Assembly (NCBI RefSeq): GCF_024623455.1
Contig: NZ_JANIPJ010000007.1
Coordinates: 186,001 to 250,000, forward strand
DNA length: 64,000 nt
From: Paenibacillus soyae
Lineage (GTDB): Bacteria; Bacillota; Bacilli; Paenibacillales; Paenibacillaceae
Direction of reading: 5' to 3'
The notes beneath the pieces were generated by a model, which saw only the letters and a program-made list of their open reading frames with translations, searched no databases and was not told where the DNA came from. Of this stretch, positions 25,705 through 34,200 are shown one piece after another (positions within the stretch are counted from its first letter, which is position 1; each line of letters opens with the position of its first letter). The translations under genes were made by a program, and so were the position numbers.

Positions 25705-26691
25705 ATGAAGACGATAAAATGGGGGATCATCGGGTGCGGCAACGTCACCGAGGTGAAGAGCGGCCCCGGGTTTCAGAAGGCGGAAGGCAGCTCTCTCGTC
25801 GCGGTCATGAGGAGGAACGGCGAGCTGGCGGCCGACTATGCGGCGAGACATGGCGTACCGAAATGGTATGACGACGCGGACCAGCTGATCGCGGATCCCG
25901 AGGTGGACGCGGTGTACGTGGCGACGCCGCCGTCATCTCATAAAGAATTCGCGATCAAATGCGCGGAGGCCGGGAAGCCGGTGTACGTCGAGAAGCCGAT
26001 GGCGCTAAGCGGCGAAGAGTGCGAAGAGATGATCGCGGCTTGCAAGGAGCGAGGCGTGCCGTTATTCATTGCCTACTATCGAAGGGCGCTGCCTTACTTC
26101 CTGCGGATCAGAGAGCTGATAGAGAGCGGCGCCGTCGGCGAAGTCCGGTTTTTGTCCATGACGCAATACCAGCCCGCGCGGGTGGAGGCCGGCGCGGCAG
26201 AGCTGCCGTGGCGCTTGGATCCCGCTGTAGTCGGAGGCGGACTGTTCGTCGATTTGGCCAGCCATACGCTGGACATTATGGACTTCCTACTCGGGCCGAT
26301 TCGGTCGGTACAAGGCGCGGCCGGCAATCAGGCGGGCTTGTACGCGGTCGAGGACATCGTGACGGGAAGCTTTGTCTTTGAGAGCGGCGCGCAGGCGACG
26401 GGAACCTGGTGCTTCAGCGCATACGATTATTGCGACAGGAATGAAATTGTCGGGAGCAAAGGGAAGATCGTGTTCTCGACCTTTGGCAACGACCGCATCG
26501 AGGTGGTGACGGCGGCAGGCACAGAGGTCATTGAGATGGAGAAGCCGCTGCACATCCAGCAGCCGCTCATCCAGCTGATCGTCGACGAGCTGCGCGGCGG
26601 CGCGCCGAGCCCCAGCAAGGGCGAAAGCGCGATGCGGACGAGCCGGGTCATGGACGAGCTGCTGCGCGGGTATAAGGCGGGGCGGCCATAG
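25705..26691 (+). CDS. Gfo/Idh/MocA-family oxidoreductase
   Basis: 328 residues. N-terminal NAD(P)-binding Rossmann fold with WGIIGCGNVTEVKSGPGF, AVYVATPPSSHKEFAIKCAEAGKPVYVEKPMAL (EKP motif with catalytic Lys near residue 98) and a C-terminal alpha/beta substrate domain with GGGLFVDLASHTLDIMDFLLG (His near residue 186). Such enzymes oxidise or reduce sugars and inositols. ATG 25705 is preferred to an earlier in-frame codon at 25600. It stands alone, ended by a terminator, next to the carbohydrate locus; the exact substrate is unknown. Confidence 0.9.
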   Translation: MKTIKWGIIGCGNVTEVKSGPGFQKAEGSSLVAVMRRNGELAADYAARHGVPKWYDDADQLIADPEVDAVYVATPPSSHKEFAIKCAEAGKPVYVEKPMALSGEECEEMIAACKERGVPLFIAYYRRALPYFLRIRELIESGAVGEVRFLSMTQYQPARVEAGAAELPWRLDPAVVGGGLFVDLASHTLDIMDFLLGPIRSVQGAAGNQAGLYAVEDIVTGSFVFESGAQATGTWCFSAYDYCDRNEIVGSKGKIVFSTFGNDRIEVVTAAGTEVIEMEKPLHIQQPLIQLIVDELRGGAPSPSKGESAMRTSRVMDELLRGYKAGRP

Positions 26692-26740
26692 ATTTAGATT
26701 TGAAGTTCGAAGTTCCGGTAAGGAACGGCACGGATTAAAA

Positions 26741-26782
26741 AGCTGCTGCGAAGGCGATTGCGCCTCGCGGCGGCTTTTTTTT
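26741..26782 (+). terminator. Intrinsic terminator after the oxidoreductase gene
   Basis: A long stem, AGCTGCTGCG and AGGCG pairing with CGCCT and CGCGGCGGCT, is followed by eight T ending near 26782. Confidence 0.88.
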
Positions 26783-26805
26783 CTGGTCGGTGCTTCGCTC
26801 CGGTT

Positions 26806-27462
26806 AGCTGCTCCAGCCCGGATAGGCGTTTCTGGCACGCTTATTCGCTTCAGAATGCGCCTCCGGGGAGCAATAGGCGTTTCTGACACGCTTAATTGCT
26901 CCAGACTGCGCCTCCGAGGAGCAAAAGGCGTTCCTGGCACGCTTATTCGCTTCAGAATGCGCCTCCGGGGAGCAATAGGCGTTTCTGACACGCTTAATTG
27001 CTCCAGACTACGACTCCGAGGAGCAATAGGCGTTCCTGGCACGCTTAATTGCTCCAGTCTGCGAATTCGAGGAGCAATAGGCATTTCTGACACGCTTAAT
27101 TGCTCCAGACTGCGCCTCCGAGGAGCAATAGGCGTTTCTGACACGCTTATTCGCTTCAGAATGCGCCTCCGGGGAGCAATAGGCGTTCCTGGCACGCTTA
27201 ATTGCTCCAGTCTGCGAATTCGAGGAGCAATAGGCGTTTCTGACACGCTTAATTGCTCCAGACTGCGCCTCCGAGGAGCAATAGGCGTTTCTGACACGCT
27301 TAATTGCTCCAGTCTGCGAATTCGAGGAGCAATAGGCATTCCTGGCACGCTTAATCGCTCCAGACTGCGACCCCGGGGAGCAATAGACGTTTCTGGCACG
27401 CTTATTCGCTCCAAACTGCGACCCCGAGGAGCAATAGACGTTCCTGGCACGCTTAATCGCCT
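26806..27462. repeat. 51-bp tandem hairpin array, 13 units
   Basis: The core ATAGGCG recurs at 26822, 26873, 26924 and on to about 27434, always 51 bp apart. Each unit has GGAGCAAT and ATTGCTCC as outer arms and AGGCGT / ACGCTT as inner arms around a 7-nt loop, so each can fold as a 14-bp hairpin. Sub-variants alternate (TTATTCGCTTCAGAAT and TTAATTGCTCCAG types). Because 51 is 17 codons, the array is open in frames on both strands, but it lacks the marks of a gene. A related array lies at 51411-51645. Confidence 0.92.
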
Positions 27463-27541
27463 TAATGGCGGGTGATGAGGAGCGAGTTCCCTTTCAAATG
27501 TTCAACTAATTTCAACAAAACAAGTATTGTTAAATTAATTG

Positions 27542-27594
27542 TTTACAAAAATCACTTCAACAAATATAATCAAAATTAAATGTAAGCGTAAACA
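27542..27594 (+). promoter_or_regulatory. Promoter and cre/LacI-type box of the first mannan-locus operon
   Basis: -35 TTTACA (27542-27547), 17-bp spacer, perfect -10 TATAAT (27565-27570). The box TGTAAGCGTAAACA (27581-27594), one base off the cre consensus, starts near the predicted transcription start. Two copies of TTCAACAAA (27511-27519 and 27556-27564) flank the -35 and are shared, in inverted form, with the promoters near 37190 and 38491. Confidence 0.7.
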
Positions 27595-27655
27595 TTAAAA
27601 AATGTTGAAACGCACACAAGATCGCTTGCAAATGAAATGAAGTGGGGGATGTAGG

Positions 27656-29323
27656 ATGCGCAAGTTGCGGAAAAGAAAAGCGGTAGCGGCGTTGACGCTC
27701 GCGGCGGTGATGGCTCTGTCGGCATGCTCGGGCAATGGCGGCAACGGAGGCAGCAATGGAGACGGCAGCGGCAACGCGGATAACGCGGGCAACAAAGGTG
27801 CGAGCGCCACAGACGCGGCAAACGGAAACAACGCCGGCAGCACGAAGGAGCCGCTCGCGATCAGCATGGCGCTGATGGCCGGACCGAAGACGCCGGACTC
27901 GTGGGCGGAGAAAACGCTCGAGAGCGAGCTGAGCGCCAAGCTGCAGCGGGAGGTCGACGTGAAGCCGGTGTTCCTGCCGGACTGGTCGGAGCTGAACACG
28001 AAGATCAATCTGCTCATGAGCGCCAAGGATACGCGGCCGAACATTCTGTGGACGGGCGACACGAAGGAATTCTCGAAGTGGGTGGACGCGGGCATCGTGC
28101 AGGACGTAACGCCGGCGCTCCAGCAGCATGGCCAGGAAATCATCAATTACTATACGAAGGAAACGTTGTTCTACCATTGGGATTCGAGCGGCAAAATGTA
28201 CCGGATTCCCGGCGACGTGCCGGAAGCCAGCTACATGACGACGATTCTCCGCAAGGACTGGCTGGATAAGCTCGGCTTGCAGGAGCCGAAGACGCTGGAC
28301 GAATACGTCGCCGTCCTCCGCGCGTTCACGAACGAAGATCCGGACGGCAACGGCAAGAAGGACACATACGGTCTGTCCGGCGACAACTATTACCGGTCGT
28401 TGACGCCGTTCTTCTACGCCTATGGCATCGACGTCGAAAACTTCATTAAGCAAGAGGACGGCACCGTCAAGTTCGGCTCGGTCATGCCGGAGGTGAAAAC
28501 CGTGCTGGAGCTGCTGCAGACGCTGTACAAGGAAGGCGTCATCGATCCGCGCATGTCGACCGCCGCGAACAGCGACGACGAGAAGGTGAACGACGTGTTC
28601 GCATCGGGCAAAGTCGGCTCCTTCTATCGCTTTGTCGACTACTTCAACCCGGGTAATACCGCAGCGGTTTCGTTCAAAAAGCTGAATCCCGATGGCGAAT
28701 ACATCTCCATCGATCCCGTCGCGGGACCAAGCGGCTTCGCCTCCGATCAACCGGATCCGGGCATCGGCTGGTGCTACCTCGTCATCACCGACACGACGGA
28801 CGTGAACGGCGCCGTCCAGGTGCTGAACACGATGGCGACGCCGGAGACGTTCAAGCTGTTCACGTTCGGCAAGGAAGGCGAGCACTACGAGATGAAGGAC
28901 GGCGTCTTCACGCCGACGATCACGCCGGACGAAGGCAACAAGCTCGGCCTCGGCAATTTCGGCTGGTACGTCCAGCGTAAGGACGCGGCGAATATCAAAA
29001 ATACGGAGGAAGTTACAGCGATGTTCGAGAGCAAGATCGAGACGTCGAAGCCGATGCGCGACAAGATCGTCGTGTTCAAGGCGCTGAACCGTCCGGAGTG
29101 GGACAAATATTCCGCCGACATTAAGAAGGTGCGCGACGAGCTGTTCTGGTCGATCATTACGGGCAAGAAGCCGGTCAGCGCGTTCGACGATTTCGTGAAG
29201 CAGTACGAGAAGCTGGGAGGCAAGCAAATCGACGAGGAAGCGGCCGGCCTGTTCGAGAAGCAGCAGCAGGAATACGTGCAATACGAGGCTTGGTACGAAG
29301 AAAATATCGAGCCGTTCAAATAA
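27656..29323 (+). CDS. Sugar ABC substrate-binding lipoprotein (LplA type)
   Basis: 555 residues. The signal peptide ends in lipobox LSAC (about Cys24) and is followed by a 45-residue Gly/Asn/Ala-rich tether. The body resembles LplA-type binding proteins: GPKTPDSWAEKTLE, a calcium-loop-like EDPDGNGKKDTYG (about 222-234) and the C-terminal WYEENIEPF. First gene of a four-gene operon with two permeases and a giant surface GH5, which suggests capture of mannan-type oligosaccharides. It has a close paralogue at 43266, useful for locating that gene's frameshift. Confidence 0.93.
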   Translation: MRKLRKRKAVAALTLAAVMALSACSGNGGNGGSNGDGSGNADNAGNKGASATDAANGNNAGSTKEPLAISMALMAGPKTPDSWAEKTLESELSAKLQREVDVKPVFLPDWSELNTKINLLMSAKDTRPNILWTGDTKEFSKWVDAGIVQDVTPALQQHGQEIINYYTKETLFYHWDSSGKMYRIPGDVPEASYMTTILRKDWLDKLGLQEPKTLDEYVAVLRAFTNEDPDGNGKKDTYGLSGDNYYRSLTPFFYAYGIDVENFIKQEDGTVKFGSVMPEVKTVLELLQTLYKEGVIDPRMSTAANSDDEKVNDVFASGKVGSFYRFVDYFNPGNTAAVSFKKLNPDGEYISIDPVAGPSGFASDQPDPGIGWCYLVITDTTDVNGAVQVLNTMATPETFKLFTFGKEGEHYEMKDGVFTPTITPDEGNKLGLGNFGWYVQRKDAANIKNTEEVTAMFESKIETSKPMRDKIVVFKALNRPEWDKYSADIKKVRDELFWSIITGKKPVSAFDDFVKQYEKLGGKQIDEEAAGLFEKQQQEYVQYEAWYEENIEPFK

Positions 29324-29341
29324 GCCGGGCTGCCGGAAAGG

Positions 29342-30313
29342 GTGAGCGGAGTGGAAACGATCCAAGCGGAAGCATCAACGAATAAGAGCGTAACGGCAGC
29401 CGCCTCCGGCAGACCGCTGTGGAAGGATCTTGTCCGGGATAAGTATCTGTATCTGCTGCTTATCCCCGGCATGCTCTTAATCCTTCTGTTCCGGTACGCG
29501 CCGATGTACGGCATCGTCATCGCTTTTCAGGATTACAACATTTTCAAGGGAGTGGGAGGCAGCGAATGGGTGGGCGTGGGCCAGTTCACCCGTCTCTTCG
29601 GGTCGCCGGATTTCTACGAAATATTGCGAAACACGGTGCTCATCAGCGTCTACAAGCTGGCCGCGTCGTTCACGATTCCGATCGTGCTGTCGCTGCTGCT
29701 GAACGAGCTGAAAAACCTGGTGTTCAAACGGTTTACGCAGTCCGTCATTTATTTGCCCCATTTTATATCATGGGTCATCTTCTCCGGCATTCTGATCTCG
29801 TTCCTGAACCCGGTGGATGGGCTAATCAACACGATCATTACGCGGTTCGGCGGCGCGCCGATCGATTTCCTGGGCAGCAGCGACTACTTCCGGTCCATTC
29901 TCGTCGTCAGCGACGTGTACAAGGAGGTCGGATGGGGGACGATCATTTATCTCGCGGCGATTGCGGGGGTGAACGCGGACTTATACGAAGCGGCGCGTAT
30001 CGACGGCGCCCACAAAGGGCAGCAAATGTGGCATGTGACGCTGCCGGCAATCCGCCCGGTTATTCTTATTCTCGTCATTCTCAGCTTGGCGAACATCCTG
30101 GAAGCCGGGTTCCAGCAGGTGTTCCTGCTCTATAGCCCGCTCGTCTACGACGTCGGCGACATTCTGGATACGTACGTGTACCGCGTCGGCATTCAGGAGG
30201 CGAATTACAGCTACGCGACGGCGGTCGGCCTGTTCAAGTCGCTTGTGGCGATGGTGCTGATCGTGACGGTCAACAAGCTGGTGAAGCTGAGCGGACAGGA
30301 CGGACTATGGTGA
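29342..30313 (+). CDS. Sugar ABC permease, LplB/YteP type
   Basis: 323 residues, six membrane spans. YAPMYGIVIAFQDYN near residue 55 and the EAA loop YEAARIDGAHKGQQMWHVTL (about 218-238) identify a MalF-like CUT1 permease. A GTG at 29342 gives the longest form; a second GTG at 29351 has better ribosome-site spacing (AAAGGGTGA). Very similar in order and sequence to the permease at 44896. Starts 18 bp after the binding-protein gene. Confidence 0.92.
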   Translation: MSGVETIQAEASTNKSVTAAASGRPLWKDLVRDKYLYLLLIPGMLLILLFRYAPMYGIVIAFQDYNIFKGVGGSEWVGVGQFTRLFGSPDFYEILRNTVLISVYKLAASFTIPIVLSLLLNELKNLVFKRFTQSVIYLPHFISWVIFSGILISFLNPVDGLINTIITRFGGAPIDFLGSSDYFRSILVVSDVYKEVGWGTIIYLAAIAGVNADLYEAARIDGAHKGQQMWHVTLPAIRPVILILVILSLANILEAGFQQVFLLYSPLVYDVGDILDTYVYRVGIQEANYSYATAVGLFKSLVAMVLIVTVNKLVKLSGQDGLW

Positions 30314-30326
30314 AGGGGGCATTCGC

Positions 30327-31202
30327 ATGAGACTGACAACCGGGGAAAAAGTATTCAGCGTCCTCAACTATCTCTTTTTTATCGTCGTGATGCTGCTTAT
30401 GATCTACCCGTTCTGGTATATGATCATGGGTTCGTTCAGCGATTCGGCATACGTCGCGGACGGAGGCTTCTTCCTGACGCCGGCGGGCTTCTCGCTCGCG
30501 GCCTACAAGGCGGTGCTGCAGAACGTGTCCATCCTGTCCGGCTTCAAGGTGACGGTCATCTCGACGGTCGGGGGCACGGTCATTGGCACGTTCCTGACGG
30601 CGACTACGGCTTATGCCATTTCCAAGAAAAGACTGCGGGGACGGATGATATTCTCCTTCCTTATCCTGTTCACGATGCTGTTCAGCGGCGGACTCATCCC
30701 TTCTTACCTGCTGGTGAAGGAGCTGAACATGATCGACACGTATTGGGCGCTTATCTTACCGTCTGCGATCGGAGCATGGAACATCTTCGTCATGCAAAGC
30801 TTCTTCCGCGGCATTCCGGAGGAGCTGGAGGAGGCGGCGAAGATCGACGGGGCGAACGACCTGACGGTCTTCTTCCGCATCGTGCTGCCGCTGTCGAAGG
30901 CGGTGCTCGCGACGATCGGCCTGTTCATCGCCGTGTGGTACTGGAATGATTTCTTCTCTTCGGTGCTGTACGTGACGGAGAAGGACATGTGGCAGCTGCA
31001 GATGGTGCTGAAGGATCTGATTAGCAACACGTCGAACGCGATCGCGCAGGCGGGCATCTCGATCAGCTACCAGGGCGACGTCAACGAATTTACGATCAAG
31101 ATGGCATCGATTATCGTGTCGAGCATTCCGATTTTGGCGGTGTATCCGTTTCTGCAGAAGCATTTTGTGAAGGGCGCGTTAATCGGGTCGGTGAAAGGTT
31201 AA
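30327..31202 (+). CDS. Sugar ABC permease, YtcP type
   Basis: 291 residues, six membrane spans, MalG-like. The EAA loop EEAAKIDGANDLTVFFRIVL lies at about 170-190, and the C-terminus FLQKHFVKGALIGSVKG matches YtcP proteins. The EAA loop is the same as in the permease at 45836, showing duplication of a whole transporter operon. It lies 13 bp after the LplB-type gene and 25 bp before the GH5 gene. Confidence 0.92.
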   Translation: MRLTTGEKVFSVLNYLFFIVVMLLMIYPFWYMIMGSFSDSAYVADGGFFLTPAGFSLAAYKAVLQNVSILSGFKVTVISTVGGTVIGTFLTATTAYAISKKRLRGRMIFSFLILFTMLFSGGLIPSYLLVKELNMIDTYWALILPSAIGAWNIFVMQSFFRGIPEELEEAAKIDGANDLTVFFRIVLPLSKAVLATIGLFIAVWYWNDFFSSVLYVTEKDMWQLQMVLKDLISNTSNAIAQAGISISYQGDVNEFTIKMASIIVSSIPILAVYPFLQKHFVKGALIGSVKG

Positions 31203-31227
31203 TTGAATCAACAAGGAGGACAACGAG

Positions 31228-34200
31228 GTGTTCAAAAAAACGATGACCCTGCTGGCGCTCATGGCGCTCATGCTCCAGACCCTGGCAGGGGCTTCCGCCT
31301 ATGCGGCAGAGGAAGAAGCCGGCGGCGATTGGACGTCGGTTCTGGACGGTTATATTACGGTGGATCCCGTAAGCAAAGACAAGCTGCTCGAAGGCGGAGA
31401 GGAGTACCGCTTCGCATCGCTCAACTATCCGGGCGGCGTGGGGGATACGGCGTTCGCGCAGGAAGACGCGATCCGCACGATCGCGGCGATGGGCGGCAAG
31501 GTAACGCGGGTGTACGTGCTGTCGGTGAAGAAGTACGACAATTCGAACGCCGCCACGGCACACGTGCAGGGACCGGACGCGAACGGCGTCATGCAATTCA
31601 ACGAGGACAGCTTCCGCAAGCTGGACCAATTCCTGGCCCTGGCGAACAAGTACGGCGTTCGCGTCATTCTGCCGTTCGTCGACCAGTGGCAGTGGACGGG
31701 CGGCATCGAGAGCTACGCCGTGTTCCGCGGCTATCCGATCAGCGGCGACGCGGCCAATGATCCGGATGCTTGGAACTTTTATACGGACGAGCGGATCAAG
31801 TCCGATTTCAAGCAAGTGATCGCATACACAATGAACCGGGTGAATACGATAACGGGCGTAACCTACAAGGACGATCCCGCCATTCTCGCCTGGGAGACGG
31901 GAAATGAGCTGGGCGGCTACAACCAAGACAAGTTTCCGCAGGCGTGGACGACGGAGATGGCGGCGTTCATGCAGGAGCAGGAGCCGAAGCAGCTGGTGCT
32001 TGACGGGCGGTTCGGCATTCATCCGGACTCTTTGACCGACCCTAATATCGACGTTGTGGGCAACCACTTCTATACGGGTAACTTCATCGATAAGGTGAAT
32101 GCGGACCGGGCGATGTCGGCGGGCAAGAAGCCTTATATTCTCGGCGAATTCGGCTTATATACGAAAGCGGCTCCCGTAGACGCCTTGTTTAACGCGGCCT
32201 TGCAGAACGGAACTAGCGGAGCTCTGATCTGGAGCCTGCGTCCGCATAAGGACGACGGCGGCTTCTACTGGCATGACGAGGATCCGGGCAACTGGTCGTC
32301 CTACCATTGGCCGGGCTTCTCTTCGGGAGACTGGTACGACGAGACGAACATCATCCGCACGGTGTACAAGTACGCGCATTTCATGGATGCGAATGATCCG
32401 GGCAAAACAACGCCGGTGCCGCCGATTAAGGCTCCGGAGACGACGCCGGTGCTGTTCCCGATCGACTCGGTCGGCAACATCAAGTGGCGCGGCTCCGTCG
32501 GCGCGGCAGGCTACGAGGTGCAGCGCTCGGAGAACGGCGCCGACTGGACGACCGTCGCGGCAAGCTTCTCGGACGGCGGCCGGGCGGGAACGCCGGCTTT
32601 CCATGACGAGACGGCGATCACCGGCACGACGTACCAATACCGGGTAAGAGGCGTCAACGAAAGCGGCCAATCCGAATGGTCCAATGTCGTGGAGACGACG
32701 GCGAAGCACGTCATCACGGACGAGCTCAGCTTGCTGTACAACGATAACGAGAAACGCAAGGTATACGCGTATGATCATTCCGCCAATCTCACGACGCAGG
32801 CGGATGTATGGAATGAAGTGGGTCAAGGCTTCAAAGCACTGGTCGCTGGCCCTGAATTCGGCTACTTGACCTACGGGTCGCCGGTGCCGATCGAGTCGTT
32901 GACCGTGACGACGCTCGGAACGGGCGTTTCGCAGTTCATGGCCTCCGCGAGCAACGGCGGATTCGTAACCGTCGAGGAGTCCGCCATCGCCGTAACCGGC
33001 GAAGCGGGAAGCAAGACGTATACGCTGACCGGGCTGCCGGAAGGCACGAGGTTCGTGAAGCTGCTTATTCCGGGCAATTCTTCGCTGCGGATCGACCGCG
33101 TCGATCTAGAGTATATCTATGAGGGCGAAGGGCATATGCCGCTGCCTGTGATCGAGCGGAATGGCTTTGTCGTCGACGAGGAATTCACCGCATTGCCGGA
33201 CGGCTTGAGCGAGAATCTGACGGTTACGGAAGACGGCCTGATTTCCGGGAACGGCGAGGAAGGCTATGTGCTGTACCGCACGGGCGGCGATATCAACTCC
33301 TACCGCGTGGTTGGCCGTGAAGAGGCGAGCGCGGAGCTGCTGCGATTCGCCGTTTCGCTGGACGGCGTTCACTTCACGGATACGGTTCCGGCGGTTCAAC
33401 GCGATGTCGGCGGCGAAGGAAGCGGGACAACGATCTATTCCGACTTCGCGGTGGACGCGGGAACGCGATATTTGAAGGTGATTTTCCCTGCTGATGGTGA
33501 AAGCGCCGGAGCGGCTGTCTCCCGAGTGGAGCTCGGCTACGGCGTCAACATGATTCCGCTGACCGACAAGCCTCCGGTTAACGTGCTGGAGGATGCGGAG
33601 TATTATTTTGGCAAGGATGAGTCGCTGAAGGCTGCTTTTACAGTCAACGCCGTCGGCGACACGATCGAGCCGTCGATTACGACAGAGCATAAGAGCAACG
33701 GCAGCTACGGCATGCAGCTTGACTACGAATTCGGCGCTAACTACTATGCAGGCGTCACGAAAACGCTGGCGGGAACGGACTTGTCTTCGTTCGACGCGCT
33801 CCAGGCGTGGGTGAAGGGCGATGGCTCGGGCAACAAGCTGACGTTCCAATTCCGCTTGGCCGACAACTCGGTCTGGGAAGCGGTTAAGACGCTGAACGGC
33901 ACGGAAGGACAGACGATTCAGGTCAAATACGACGAGTTCGCGCAGCCCGAATGGGATACGCCGGTCGAAGCGATGGACATGAGCGACGTCCGCGAGTTCT
34001 CGTTGTACGTGAGCTCGGATGCGGCAGCCACCGCGAATGCGGGAACCGTTTATTTGGACAATATCCGCGTCGCGAGCTCCACGAAGCTGGATAATTACGA
34101 GAGCTACGGCGGCTACGATACCCTCGTGCAGAAGGCATACAGCCGCAACACGGGCGGCGGACAGTTCGACGTCTCGCTGACGAGCGAGCATAAGTCGGAG

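Noticed and set aside
26287-27462. Long open frames on both strands over the 26.8-27.5 kb region (387 and 206 codons)
   Set aside because: They arise from a 51-bp tandem repeat that is a multiple of three and stop-free; one overlaps the oxidoreductase gene in antisense; no ribosome site, repeats are palindromic DNA.
26806-27462. CRISPR array
   Set aside because: Units are contiguous with no unique spacers, the whole 51-bp unit is repeated, and no cas genes are present.
27557-29365. 602-codon minus-strand frame opposite the binding-protein gene
   Set aside because: Antisense shadow of a clear lipoprotein gene in GC-rich DNA; composition (Arg/Val/His-rich) is that of a shadow.
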